Source: Patagioenas fasciata (Eukaryota; Chordata; Aves; Columbiformes; Columbidae). From it: DNA of 64,000 bases. Below the pieces are notes generated by a model. The model saw only the letters and a list, made by a program, of their open reading frames with translations. It did no database searches and was not told where the DNA came from. Positions 23,882 to 36,915 of this stretch are shown here, piece by piece; positions within the stretch are counted from its first letter, which is position 1, and each line of letters opens with the position of its first letter. The DNA lies in contig NC_092524.1 in NCBI RefSeq assembly GCF_037038585.1, positions 68,286,552 to 68,350,551 of the forward strand, written 5' to 3'. The position numbers were made by a program, and so were the translations under genes.

Positions 23882-24834
23882 CCCATAGTCTCTTAAAATA
23901 CGTTAACTTCTCTTACTACCTCTGTACCTCTGTAAGACTCAATATACCCTCTACTCTCATAGTCCAGTGATGTCTTATTATATTATCATAAGATATACAA
24001 CCTACAATGCTTCAGCCACACGTCCCTCTCAGAAGTGAAAGGAAACTCAGCTCCACTGTATTCCTCTTCTTCACCCATTATTCTCTTTACTTCTCCCATC
24101 ATCTCTTTCACCCTTTAACCAAACATGGTCTACCAGGGGCTCGTGTCGGTGGATGTGTTTGAGTACATGAAAAATTCTTGAAGGTTGTTGGTTCCTTTGA
24201 GAGGTTTCCACACAACTGTACATATCATCTTAGAAATATCTGCTTTTTTAAGCTATATGGTAATGCACACTGTGCATCTGAGATTAGAATATGGCCCTGA
24301 GGAAAAAGAAAAACGCTCTTCTCTCTTTACAGCTGACAATGCATAGCTTATTCTTATGAGCTCCTCATTTTTTAGAAATTCAGCTCCATTGTTTGGCAGC
24401 CACAGTCTGAAGGGAAATCTCCAAAGACGGGGTGCAAGCATTCACTGTGTGACATTGGCCTGTGTGTCCAAAGTGGGTTTGAGAATTTCAAAACCAGCTG
24501 GGGAAGCCTCCAGATTTCCAACAAACAGCCTCAAATGTCTCATGGAAGATGGATGCACAATGAGAGAACACTCTTAGAAACCATGAGAAGGTTGCTCTGT
24601 TCATGTGGCCTCCTCTTGCTGCTTTGTAACAGTCCATAACCCACCATTTCTTGCTGCCTTTGACCATTCCATAGTGGTCCCAAGACCAGATCCAGCAGCG
24701 AATAGGTCCAAAGGGTGAGACTTTCTTAGGTGGGTTTTCAATCAACCCCTGAAGTTAGTCTGCTGTTTTCTTTTCTTTACTAGAGAGTTCAATACAGTTC
24801 TTGTCCTTTCTCTTAAGCCACAGTATGTAGATTT

Positions 24835-24880
24835 AAAACAAACAAATAAACAAACATCAACAACAAAACGAACCAACCTA
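24835..24880 (+). repeat. A/C-rich low-complexity tract
   Basis: CAAA/CAAC-type units, same composition and strand as the tracts at 12787 and 23836. Confidence 0.7.
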
Positions 24881-25647
24881 AGAGAGTGAGTAAATAAACG
24901 ATCTTTTTTGGCTAACTTAATAGAACATGAAGACCCAGTCACTCCCACAGGAACAGTTTACACTTCATCTCAGAATAAAGTTTATGTATCTGTCTTCTCT
25001 CTAGACCAATCTTTCCGAAGAAACACTGCCTTTAAACTGCATCACTAGCATCTGCACCCAAACACCATGTCAAGAGCAGAACACATGGGGCAAAAATAAG
25101 ACAAAGAAATTATTTCAAATGCACACAACATCAACACACAAGGGAGCAGACCAAGGGCCCCGAGACTGCATGGCCAATGTGCTTGTACAGGGTCTACCAC
25201 TTCCCTGGTCGGATCCTTCCCGATCTCTAGTCTGCCAGAAGAAAACAGTAACGATAATGAATTAAGTCCTGCCTGCAGTAGATGTGGCTATTTCATTTTG
25301 GCAGCGCAAATGTTGCTAAGTGAAAGCACGTCTTTCTGAACTGCCTTGCTCATGGGAACCATTTAATCATTATAGAGCAATTATAGAGGTCTTTATTCAG
25401 TTGTTCCTTAAGTCCTCATTCAGGCAAACCTATTTCAATGGGAACTGTGCCTGAAAGGGACTCATCAAAACCTGACCAGGAAATGGCCAGTAAGAGTAAC
25501 CTATTTCCAAGAGAGAAAAACTCATGCATTACATCCATAATGGGTAACTTCTTATGAATACACCTATTGAAGTGTGTTATATTCATTAAACTCCATTTGG
25601 AGAGGAAGGGTAACCTTGCAGTTAACACAATTTCTATGGGCTCATGA

Positions 25648-25760
25648 GAGCTTGGTTCTGTTCCTGGCTTTGACATAGACTCCCCCCGTGACCATGGTCA
25701 CACCACTTCATAAATTCACCTTGGATTTAGCAAAATAGGTAATAAACCTGGAGAGTAGTA
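25648..25760 (+). mobile_element. Possible MIR-like SINE relic
   Basis: 'ttggttctgttcctggcttt' followed by 'gtgaccatggtcacaccact' resembles the sense MIR-type layout: box B-like region, then 'ctgtgtgaccttgggcaagt'. Similarity fades after 25725. Weaker than the element at 41052. Confidence 0.35.
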
Positions 25761-27272
25761 AGCATCAGTTTAACTGTATTTGTGGACTGCAGCCCCTTCT
25801 CCCTCCTCTGCAAAACAGAAAGAAGAACACATTTTGAGGCCGGGCCAGCCTTTTATTCTGTGTGCGCCCAGTGCATCATACAATATGTCTTTGATCAGGG
25901 CTGTGCTGTAACACAGAGCAATAACGCTAATTGTTATCAATACAAGCAAACAATGCTGTGCTTTTGTGGCAAATGTCCACTAGGAGCTTGACTGAGATCA
26001 GCAACATTTCATTTGGGACTTAAGCCCCATTTGAACTTGTCTCCCAAAGCGAGAGTTTACAAACACAATTTAGTCCCTATTTGAGCAGTGCTTTGAAGAT
26101 GTAAAGTACTAAATTGTGTATCTGTATGTACGAGAGACAGAGACAGAATGTGTAATTTCTTTCTGCATTCAGGGAACACAAGATTTCTTTTTCCCCCCTC
26201 TTTTTGGAAGGAAGTTTACTGCTGAGACTATTAGAGAAAATGCAAATGTGCAGGCTGTTTGTTAAGGCTCCAGGAGAGAAAGCACAGGCAGTTGTTACCA
26301 TAAGTATTTCTAGGAAAACGGGAAATCTTTGTCTCTAAGTGTATTTATTTAGCTAAAGAAAGTTTGCACAGCTTGTGGAAAATGGTTCTGGAGGAAATTA
26401 AATTTCAGCTACACCTCCATATCACTGCTACACCTGCCAGTGCTTTCGACCAGCTAGTGACGTCCTGCACCCAGGGCTCCAGCCCATAAATGCATTTGCA
26501 ATGGTCACCAACGTCAGAGATGAGCCGTTGTGCAACCACCGTATTTGTTTTGCTTAATCTCATCCAAGAAAGAGGCACCAACTGTAGTCCTGCACACAAC
26601 AGATTGCTTGTTGTAGCAGAACCCACCAGGAAAGCTCCCAACAGCACGGGCAGGAGACATGAGGAATTTTTGAGGCAGATTCAAGAAAAATAAAGTTATA
26701 TGTTCATATAAGTGGGTATAGATGGATCCAAGCTCAACACAATGTAAGCCAAGTTTGCCCCGGAACACACGAAGCCGTATCAGCTTATTAGGGCTTCTTA
26801 ACTTGGACACAGTGTCGTGCTAATGTGTCTATACAGTTTCCAAATTGGATCTAGTGTCCAGCTAGGTTGAAGAGCAGTCATTAGTGTGATCCCCTGGTCA
26901 CTTTTCATTGCACTTTTCTCCACACTTGCCTTCAACCTGTGAAATCACTGCTCCATAAAAATACTGCAATACAGGCAGGTGAAAGTATGGCTTGGAAATG
27001 GCAACCAAACATGAGATAAATCAAAGGACAGCAGGGTGTCCAAAGGGATGGGGATGTGGCCAGGTTTGTGGCCACAGATAGAGGCTTGGAGGAGAGGAAA
27101 AAGCCTTTAAAGAGAAGTCCAGACAAGGAATGTAAAAAGAAATGTTCTGGAAGAGAGTCAGCGTGGAAGAAGAGGTCTGAAAGGTGTGCTAGGGAAAGGA
27201 TCTGGTCACACAGCAGTGACCAGCACTAGCTGCACTTCATGAAAGATGGAAAATATAAGGAAGCCAGAAGTT

Positions 27273-27310
27273 AAAAAAAAAATAATATATATATACATAT
27301 ATATATACAC
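27273..27310. repeat. A-run and TA microsatellite, left of a CR1
   Basis: A poly-A run followed by imperfect (TA)n, ending 'tatatacac'. A further short TA run directly follows the CR1 at 27717-27727, so the LINE appears to have landed in this microsatellite. Confidence 0.8.
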
Positions 27311-27317
27311 AAGACCA

Positions 27318-27717
27318 ATGGGGAGAGGCTGAGGTAGCTGGGCTTGTTCAGTCTGGAGCAGAGGAGGCTTAGAGCTGAGCTCAGCACTCTCTAGAACGAC
27401 CTGAAGGGCAGTTCTAGCCAGGGGGGATTGGGCTCTTCTCCCAGGCACTCAGCAATAGGACAAGGGGGCAGGGGCTTCAACTCTGCCAGGGGAAATTGAG
27501 GCTGGAGATTAGAAAGCAATTCTGTGCAGAGAGAGTGGTCAGCATTGGAATGGCTGCCCAGGGAGGTGCTGGACTCACCAGCCCTGGAGGGTTTTAAACT
27601 GAGATTGGACATGGCACTTAGTGCCATGATCTGGTCAATGGACTGGAGTTGGACCAAGAATTGGACTGGATGATCTCTGAGGGCTTTTCCAACACAGTCC
27701 ATTCTGTGATTCTGTGA
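27318..27717 (+). mobile_element. CR1 LINE fragment with intact 3' end
   Basis: Sense CR1: 'gagaggctgaggtagctggg', 'ttgttcagtctggagcagag', 'ctgcccagggaggtgctgga', 'gatctggtcaatggactgga', ending 'attctgtgattctgtga'. The subfamily with 'ggcacttagtgccatgatct' is shared with the antisense piece at 36111. About 400 bp, flanked on both sides by TA repeats. Confidence 0.93.
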
Positions 27718-28988
27718 TATATATATTAAAAAAACAAGCAAACAAAAAACACCACCACAACAGAAACCAAACCAGAAAACAATCAACCAATAAAACACCA
27801 AAAACCCCCCACACCACAACCTGAAGAGACAATAGTTTTAACCTTTTATGTGGTTTGTTGGCCAAAGAGTATCTGAGAATGGGAAGCAAGAAAGACAGAA
27901 AAAGGAGGGACATCTGTAGATATTGACAATGACCTTGGAAACAAAAGAAATGAGCAGAGCCAGAGGATGTTTGTGCACAACACACCTTTCATAAGAGACA
28001 AACTGTGGTCAACCAAACTGCACAGAAAGTCAATGCAATTATCACAAATTGTTTTGGTGAAAAATACTTCCTAAACTAAATATTTTGGTCCTTCATTCTG
28101 AACCCAATACTTCCATTTCTAAATAAACCTAAATTTAAAAAACTAAGAGTTAAAAATAAAATCTTTCAAATCACATTGAGATACATCCTCTAGGGTTCAA
28201 AGAGCCTTAAATTCCACCTGAAGAGATAATTTTTTCTACTTGTTGGAATATTTGAATTTTTATAAAAAAAAAATATGGCCAAATACGGTTTTCCTAACTT
28301 TCAGTTATCATCACTGACATCCCCACACCACAAAATCCCAGTTATCAGAAAGTTTTGTCATTGATTTCTTTGGAAGCACAGCCATGAACTGGTATATTCG
28401 TGTTATAGAACCTTTCCTCCCACAAGATCTAATCATCTGCTATTTATATATTCTCAGTAATTGTTTCATAAAGATTCTAGAGCAGAGACTAGAGCAGGTG
28501 TAAGTCAACACAGCTGTGCTGCTTTACAGTATTACAATAATTTCCATAAGGTTGAGAGCCATCCAGCTCCTTTATACATTAACCTTCTGATGATAGGATG
28601 CAAGTCAGTACGAACAAGCAGGCTAAGCCAGTTCCCACACACATGGGCATCCCAAAAACAGGACGAGAGGGCAGAAACAATGTCACAACATCAAGACATC
28701 ACCAACATATTACGGATGGATCAGGTGAATAAAACTGGCTGTAGATTTAGCTCTCTCCTGAACAGTAGGGGTTTTTGAGAGGTAAGTGGTTCTTGTTTTA
28801 CTTTAATTTTTGCACCTTTAGTAGTTTATATTTGTCCAAGATACTAAGTGTTCACTTCCAGGACACATCTGATGTTCTTCTAATTTGTGCAAAATATTTG
28901 CTACATTTTCTTGAAAACAAAAATGTTATTTGCATTTCAACATCACCAAGAAAGGCCAGCTGGACTCAGCATCATGTTGTGTTATATA
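27718..28988. other. Unassigned stretch after CR1
   Basis: Starts with TA and an A/C-rich tract (27728-27822), then AT-rich unique DNA. No other feature supported. Confidence 0.5.
27728..27822 (+). repeat. A/C-rich low-complexity tract
   Basis: About 95 bp of almost only A and C, directly downstream of the CR1 and its TA flank. Longest tract of this type in the window. Confidence 0.75.
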
Positions 28989-29104
28989 GACCAGGTTGGA
29001 CGGGGCTCTGAGCAACATTATCTGGTTGAAGATGTCCCTGCTCATTGCAGGGGGTTGGACTGGATATGCTTGGAAGGTCCCTTCCAACCCAAACTATTTA
29101 TGGT
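28989..29104 (+). mobile_element. CR1 LINE fragment
   Basis: Sense: 'gaccaggttggacggggctc', 'ttgaagatgtccctgctcat', 'gggggttggactggatatgc', 'aaggtcccttccaaccc', with a decayed terminus ('tatttatggtgctg'). Same subfamily as 16545. Confidence 0.88.
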
Positions 29105-32100
29105 GCTGTATAGTGCCAGAGGTGAACCCTAATTCAAAGTTACAACATAGGGGGTAAGCAGATGATGGGAGGAACTATAAGATTACGAATCACTCCAGGT
29201 TCTCTCTAAAGCCACTGAAGATCCAGTCATTATAATCAGTGGAGCATAGGGTGCAATTCACCTTTTCTAAAGTAGTTGTCAAAAGCTGGCCAACTTAGTT
29301 GCACCCTAAGGGCGTCTTTGCTTCCCATCAGAACCCTGGGGTGACCAGCACAGCTGTATATGTCTGGTTTACTTATAGACCCGTATGTTCACTCACTCAG
29401 ATGTATATGTCTGCAGTTGATCTGCCCCAGCCCTCTTGGCTTTCCACCCAGGTCCCTGTGGGTTAAGCTGTGTTGCCTCCCTGGCACAGGACACTAAAGA
29501 ACTACATTGTGTTTATCCTTGTGTTAAGAGATCCACATTTTCCTATGGTTTGATTTATACAGCTCATGTGTGCACACACTCAGCACTATTGGGGGAAAAA
29601 AAGAAGAAAAGAAAAGCTATCTTCAGTAGTGCGATAAGTTATCTTTTCAGTGATATTTTTTCCCCCTAACTGAATTTAAAATGAGCCAGATCTGGATGGA
29701 GGAATACCACTTGCTGCTTTATGTGCATACATACCGCACTGCATGTGCTTCCATACAGCTTTTGTGTGTGTCCATTATGAATGTATTAATAATGATTTTT
29801 TGTTGTTGTTTACGAGGCCTTAGTAGATAAAAAGGATAAATGTAGTGTGGTCATACGCAGCAGTAAACTAGGATTAAGAAAAAAAATGCATAGCTAAGAA
29901 CCTATTTAATTAACTCATTTTAAGAAAAGAAATTCTTTCAAACACCATGCAGAATTAAGACACATTCAGGCAGGTTTCTCAGAGACCAAAGTTGTAGACA
30001 GATGCCAAAAGGAACCAACAAATATTTCTGTTGAGTTACCAACCTAACCTAATCTGTTTAACTGTGTTTGTAAATTCACAAGGCACCCGACTGCTTAACC
30101 AAATACCTCACTTCTGTGGATCAGGTCCTAAATTACAATGTGTGTGGCATTTTACTTCAAGTAGTCGACTTCGTTAAAGTTCAGTCCAACTCTTTATTAA
30201 CATCCACTCCTGCAGAGATGGAAGCTTCTGTTCTGAGGCACCACGTCCTGACAAATCCCAGTGGTAATTCCTGCATTTAGTAAAGTAGTAGTAACTACAT
30301 TTTCCAAGTCAAAGCAAAAGAAGTCAGTAACCTTCCCAAAATATAGGTTTTTTTCATTATCCTTTAGGAAGCAGGCTTACTCTGGTTAGATATAGCCAAC
30401 AGAAGAAATGGATATCCAGAATTACCTGTATGAACAAATTGATCTAAAGAAAGGAGGGAAACAAGGAAAAAGAGTATTTGTAAGTAGCAAGACTATTCTG
30501 TTCCATTTTTTCTCCACAGGATATACTCACATGCACCTTGGATGTGTCTTTGTGGCATGGAAATGGGTTCATTTCAAATTCCAGCCAAATAAGCGCATAT
30601 CCATCCCAGGCCTTCCTACAAGTAAGACTCAGAGAGGAATATGATTTCTCAAACCTCATCTTGCCTCCAAACACTTCTCCTATCAGGGGGCATAATCTTC
30701 AAAACAAGAGGGCCCCAAACCAAATGTTGAGTTAATGTTTCACCCCAAAATAGAACATCAGTTTCAAAAGTAACATCCTACCATAGAGAAGATCTAAGAG
30801 CCATTCATCTGATATGAAAACCATTGGCTTTTTCCACTGAGCAAACCCACAGCATGGCAGGCGGGCACAGAAATGACTCTTGCTCATATAAGGCTGTAAT
30901 CGTATGGGTTTTTTTTTCTGGGATAATATTTCATTCTGTGCCACATCCAGCAGGTCAGGTTTTCCCAGGTAGCTGGCAAATGCTAACGAAACATTTGCGG
31001 TTGTACTTCACAGCTAATTCATCGTTTTCCTAAGATGGACCTAATGAAACAACACTACTCAGAGTGCGATACCCCACACCATCAATATCACCCCAATGAA
31101 ATTGCATTATTCAATTCTTTGTATTTTGTTATGTCCCCAACTGTTCGACCACTCTCAAACCACCACATGAGAAAGGTGACTTCAAGTGAGTATTTGCAGT
31201 GAGCATAATGTGTCATAAATATTTTTGGAACACTTTGACCACTTTGGAGGGACTTGAGAGAGATTATTCTCTTTACTGCTTGAACCCCACAGGAACAGCT
31301 TGATATGATACAGACTTAAGAAGGGGGCTGACGTCTTGGTGTGCAAGACTGAATATCTGCTTTTTCCATCTGATTAATATAAAGAACCCACACCTACCCC
31401 ATCCACCTCCAGAGTCTCTCCCTCCAGTTCTGTTAGTGATAACCACAAAAATGCTAAACAGAACAAACAAGGATTTACCCTAAAGTAATCTGCAGGTGCC
31501 ACATCAGCCAATCTTCCCTTCAGATACACACAGGAGAGATAACACACAATATTTAGCAATCCATTTTTCTATTCTGTTTCACTACCACCTCAATAAATGT
31601 ATATATATATATATATAAATACACACACATATATAGATGGAACTGAGTGGGGGCAGGAGGAGTGAAGATACAGGAAAATGTAACATTGAAGTCCCTATAG
31701 TCAAGCTTATTGCTGCATAATCAAAGAGGAAAGCAAATCCAAGAATTTGCAGAAATTTCAAGCCGAGATCAAAACTGGAACTTGTTTCCCTTCCCCAAAA
31801 CAGTGTTTGACTTTAGGGCATTGTAGTCTTCCACCTTCTCTATGTCCTTAAAAATAACTGAACTGTGTAATGGGAACAGGTGCCAGGAATAAAGCCTAGA
31901 AACTCCATTTGTCCTCCTAAGAAATTGTCATCTCACTACATAAGTACAGCCTGGTACTGTCGATAATATAAACAGCATTTTGATAAAGATAAATTATAAA
32001 GTAGTTCTTTGGTTTTCGAAAGAGCCTGGGTATTGTGGACAGTTGTTTGGCTGCTGGAGCTACAGTTAATGAGATTTCTGCACAAAATTGTTTGCACGTT

Positions 32101-34420
32101 TGAGTGATATCTTTCACAATGGCACTGAAAACAATTGGGTGTTGTGGGATAAGTACCTTTTACAGTATATCAAGGTCAAACCTTTTACTTGATGTACTTA
32201 ACTAACCATGTAAAATATTACATCAGCAAGCCTATGAGGCACTTAGAGATATATTCATATTTGCATAATGTCCTCTGTAAGTTAGTCTGCGGTCCTTAAG
32301 GGTGTTTAGAATAACTGCATGCAAGAATATACTTAATCCAATCTCATTTTAGCTTTTGCTCTTTTAAGATTTCAAAATTAATAAATCCTCCTGATACTCC
32401 AAATTACCATGAGCTTTTATAAGCATAACTTTGTAACTTTAACCCATTTATGAACATACCCTACAGGCATATGTACTAATGAATAAGAAATAACATTAGA
32501 AGTTTAAAGATGGTCTCTTTATGAAGTAATGTAAGAAAATCCTGTTAGCTGGATCAAGTACAAAAGTGTGATTTCTTAAAAATAGAAAATCCTTCACAAA
32601 ATTACTTGTAATTACAATAACCAAAGGATAAAAAGTGAGAATAGTTTAAGTATTGTGCATTATTTAACTTGGTACATGAAATATGTTTTATGTATATGTA
32701 TGAAGCATGCAAATAGAAATCTGATCTAAAGTGTGCTTCCATGGCTACGGGATTTAGATTTATTTATTTATTTTCTATTGTGCTTGATTGCTGTCAAGAA
32801 TACTGACAGATAAAGGATTTCAAATTACCTTGAACACTTGGTGCTTCTTCAAGTGAATTAAGCTCTTCTTTTGTTTGCCTCTAAGACATTTCGAAGAGAT
32901 GGGGAAAATCTTCCTGGTCAAAGGTTCTCCCAGCATCCCACAAGTTCTCCAGGATCCACGAGCTAAATGCCTTCTATGGAGAATTAAAAAGATTATTAAA
33001 ATCTCATCATAATTTTGCTCGCCATGAGGTTGAAGCAGCAGCTACTGTCTGCCCACCCTCAGGAGCCATTACAACCCATTTAATGAGATATTCTGGTGAC
33101 CAAACACTGTGAGTAGGGAAAGGGAAGGTGACAAAGTCCCAGACACTGATGCTGGTGGCTGTTGGGAAGAAAAAGGCCATGTGGGAACCACATGGAATGG
33201 GGGAAAAAAGGTTCATTCTGCCCACTGCCTACTTAATATGGGCAAACCAAACCCAGAGCATCTCCTGCTTCCCCCTACCCCTTCCCACTTAGTTAAACAT
33301 GAAATGGCCAAACTATAGGGACCTCCCCTTTCCCAGTTATTACTTATTATGATAATCCATTTTGTTCTGTTCCCAGATCAGTCTTAATCACTATTCTCCT
33401 AGCACAAAATAACTAAAAAAGGGATTTTTATCTGGTATGAGCAGTCAGTGTGTGTCACCAGAGCCGCTTTAGATCAATGGAGCTATGATACTAAGAAAAG
33501 CTGAACAGCTGGCCCTGAGACCTCAGTGTTCCCAATAGATTAACTCTGTTGATTTCCTAAGAGTGGCATTTCAGCATATCGAGAATGTATTGCTTTCAGA
33601 AGGAAGACAGGTGCAAGTCCCACACGTCAAAGGAGTCACCCTTTTATTGTAGGGAAGCTGAAGTGTATTGACAGGTCTTACAACGAAAGCCATTTCATTC
33701 GTCACATGTTGACTTCGGCAAGTTTCTGCCCTGCTCGGTGAAGCAAGAATAAAATAAATCTAAAGCAATGACAACCACGATTTTGCCAGGTGGGTGTGCT
33801 ATGGAGATGCTCTACCACACTTCCACTGGATGTCAGTCTGACATTGAGCCGAATTCTAGACTTTCCGCAGACCAAAGTGGCTTTGTTCAGGGAATAATGC
33901 AAGAGCTGGTGGAGAAAAAAACGCTAAGTGAATTCTTATTAAAGCAGCTTGAGATATCCAATAACTCTTTGAGAAATGGCATCGTGCTTTGTCACAGGGA
34001 TTGATAGCGCAAGACAGTACATAAAGAATAATTATTCAGCTTTAGCAAAACAAGACTGGGAGGGGGTAGATCTGCTGTAAATAAATCTGTAGATTTAATG
34101 CCTAGAGGGAGAAACTACTGAAGCCAAAGGACCGTAATGCACATGAACACAAGAGAGGTCTGATCTTATTTAGACTGGAAATTAGAGGAAGATTTCAGAG
34201 TGTAAGGTGGGTGTAGAGTTGCCTGGCTAAGTGGACTAGCAGGACAGTTCTCCCTCTCCACTCAAGAACACAGGCCCCAGCTAGAATTAAAACGGACTTT
34301 GAGCTGTTTATGAATGGCACTTCATCACTGTATGGATCAGGATGTCACATAACTATGTGACCCAGGGGATCTCTTCTTATTTTTCATTTAGCAGCAGCAC
34401 CTTAGCTACTACCCACTACT
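29105..34420. other. Long unassigned stretch
   Basis: About 5.3 kb without a recognised transposon. It holds a TA/CA microsatellite (31599-31635) and an AT-rich part 32160-32860 with a TTTA run near 32759-32775 and an ATGCAAAT octamer at 32707-32714. No exon could be supported; open frames are all under 80 codons. Confidence 0.5.
31599..31635. repeat. TA/CA microsatellite
   Basis: Ten or so TA units, then 'aatacacacaca' and a short TA run. Likely length-polymorphic. Confidence 0.9.
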
Positions 34421-34512
34421 AAAAGACACGTAGATGAGGTTCTCAGGGATATGGTTTAGAGATGGACTTGATCTTAAAGGAATTTTCCAACCAAAATTAT
34501 TCTATGATTCTA
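34421..34512 (+). mobile_element. CR1 LINE fragment, short 3' end
   Basis: Sense, about 90 bp: 'cgtagatgaggttctcaggg', 'gatggacttgatct', 'ttttccaaccaaaattattc', ending 'tctatgattct'. Same subfamily as 22408; it shows internal deletions relative to that copy. Confidence 0.85.
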
Positions 34513-36110
34513 GTAATCTAGTCCATCTCTCTGTCCTTGTAGTCTACATTATCATCACCTAAAGTCTTCTCCTGCCCTTCATAATCATCCTCCACCAGAA
34601 TACAATGATGCCTGAAGAAGTGGCAAGAGACAGGTCATGGTTTGGATAAGCCTATCTATAACAACCCTCCTTAACCAAAGGTAATACTTCAGGTAGTTTA
34701 TAGCCCCATGGCAAATAGCACTTGTGAAAGGGAATAATTTCAAAATAGCACTGTTCATCTCCTAACAACCAAGGGGAAAGAAAAATTAATGATTCTTCCT
34801 CCTGCTTGTGATTGTGGATTCTCATGGATCATTAAGCCGGTCTTGCAAAAGCCAGTCAAGATCAGTCTTCTTCAGACTAATGTTAGACTCAACTGGAAAA
34901 CAGCAGGGCTTCTTGCTCTTATATGGATCACTATATCTACATGTTTACTAAGCAAAAAACCCTTCATTTCAAAATATAGCATTAATGTGAATCCTGAGTT
35001 CAGACTGTGTGCCTGTAGAAGAACTAATAGGGAAGTATGGAAAATATAGGAACAGCCAAATATAGTGAGTATAATTAAATCCAAATTACGTCAATAGCAT
35101 GCAAATGCTGCGTGTGATTGAAGGAAGGCCAATTAAGCATCTCTGGGAAGGGAAGGCCACGCTACAGGCATTCATCCTAGGAAACAGCCAAAAGAAAAAG
35201 AAAAATGAGCATTCTGAAAAAATTCAGAGATCCATGAATTTTTACAGAGAACAACCAGCATGCCCTTGACAGAGAGAAAAGGGGGCAACTTGTAACAGCA
35301 AACGAAGATTTCTAATGTCTGCAAGAACAGGAGTAAAAATATTATTTTGCGATACCAAGATTATTCTTTATATACAACAGGATGAATTACTGTCCACAGA
35401 ATATACCTATTTGTGACCAATTAATTATTTTATATACACAGTCTATACTGTTCAATGTACAGAGAAAAGATGTCACTGAACCTTAGCCATATGACAAGTC
35501 TGAAGTGACTTTACCACTGTATTACTGAAATTATCAAGGAAAGAAGTGGCTGACGCTCCTAAATTTCTTAAAGGATGAATAATTCAATCTAATTCCCCAT
35601 ACTGAATAACAGATTTACTTGTAAATGCTCAGACTTTCATTCTGCACTCAGGGTAAGCACCCTGGCTTTGGGGAAGAAACACTGTATTTTCTTTTATACA
35701 CAATAGTAAGTTTGAGACAACCCTTCAACTGTAAATCTCAATTCCCCTCATTTATTGGGCCATCATTGATGCCTCCATAACAGCAGAAGTCGGAGATTTG
35801 AGCATTTTGAAAGGGTTTAGATACACAAGTCCCATTAGATTTGTAGGAACCGTTCCTGTAAATCTTTCAGGCAGCTCTAAAAAAAAAAAAAGTCTAAATT
35901 CCTTCCCCCTCCCTTTGCATATTTTAAAGAAACGAGACACAGCCCTGGAGAACAGCAGCAAGTAGGGAAAAGACTACGTTATCACCAGTGTTAGCAAGGC
36001 AGAACAAGAGAATTGGTTTTGCTTGACAGGAGAGTTTAATAAAAGGCACTTAAATGTGCCATCACGTGTATCCTGCACGTGTAGTTGTCACACACGGTAT
36101 GAAGTGAGTG
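34513..36110. other. Unassigned non-coding stretch
   Basis: No recognised repeat. Contains an ATGCAAAT octamer (35099-35106), an A-run near 35879-35891 and two CACGTG motifs (36063-36068, 36076-36081) just before the CR1 at 36111. Confidence 0.5.
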
Positions 36111-36270
36111 ATCACAGAATCACGGAATCGCAGAATTGACTGGGTTGGAAAAGCCCTCAGAGATCATCCAGTCCAACCCTTGGGTCCAACTCCAGTCCAT
36201 TGACCAGATCACGGCACTAAGTGCCATGGTCAATCTTAGTTTAAAAACCTCCAGGGACAGTGAGTCCCCG
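36111..36270 (-). mobile_element. CR1 LINE fragment
   Basis: Antisense. It starts 'atcacagaatcacggaatcg' and contains 'ggaaaagccctcagagatca', 'tccagtccattgaccagatc' and 'aaaacctccagggacagtga'. Same subfamily as 27318. About 160 bp, truncated at 36270. Confidence 0.92.
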
Positions 36271-36432
36271 TACAAGCGAAGTTAGCTGCATATAGTGTTT
36301 GGCCAGAGATGAAAATGCATCTCAAAGACTGCAAATTCCTACTGAACACAACAGGAAAGTTAAAAAGCTGAAGAAAGGAAAAAAAAATTCAACCCATTTC
36401 AATTAACTGGAAAGGCTGAATGGAAATATTTA

Positions 36433-36915
36433 GCCCATCAGTTCCAGAAGGACAGGGAACTGCTGGAGAGAGTCCAGCGCAGCCACCAAGATGCTGAAGG
36501 GAGTGGAGCATCTCCCGTGTGAGGAAAGGCTGAGGGAGCTGGGGCTCTGGAGCTGCAGAAGAGGACACTGAGGGGGGACTTCAATCATGGTTAGAAATAT
36601 ATAAAGGATGAGTGTCAGGAGGATGGAGCCAGGCTCTTCTCGGTGACAACCAATGGTAGGACAAGGGGCAGTGGGTTCAAACTGGAACACAGGAGGTTCC
36701 ACTTAAATTTGAGAAGAAACTTCTTCATGGTGAGGGTGTCAGAGCCTGGCCCAGGCTGCCCAGGGAGGTTGTGGAGTCTCCTTCTCTGCAGCCATTCAAA
36801 CCCGCCTGGACACCTTCCTGTGGAACCTCAGCTGGGTGTTCCTGCTCCATGGGGGGATTGCACTGGATGAGTTTTCCAAGTCCCTTCCAACCCCTGACAC
36901 TCTGTGATTCTGTGT
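36433..36915 (+). mobile_element. CR1 LINE fragment, young uniform subfamily
   Basis: Sense, about 480 bp: 'cagttccagaaggacaggga', 'gctgaagggagtggagcatc', 'gttgtggagtctccttctct', 'tgttcctgctccatgggggg', ending 'tctgtgattctgtg'. Near-identical to 55738 over the shared part. Confidence 0.95.

Larger units (their letters stand above)
23568..27272. other. Unassigned stretch with A/C tracts and a SINE relic
   Basis: Holds A/C-rich tracts at 23836-23881 and 24835-24880 and a faint MIR-like relic at 25648-25760. No exon or transposon otherwise recognised. Confidence 0.5.
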
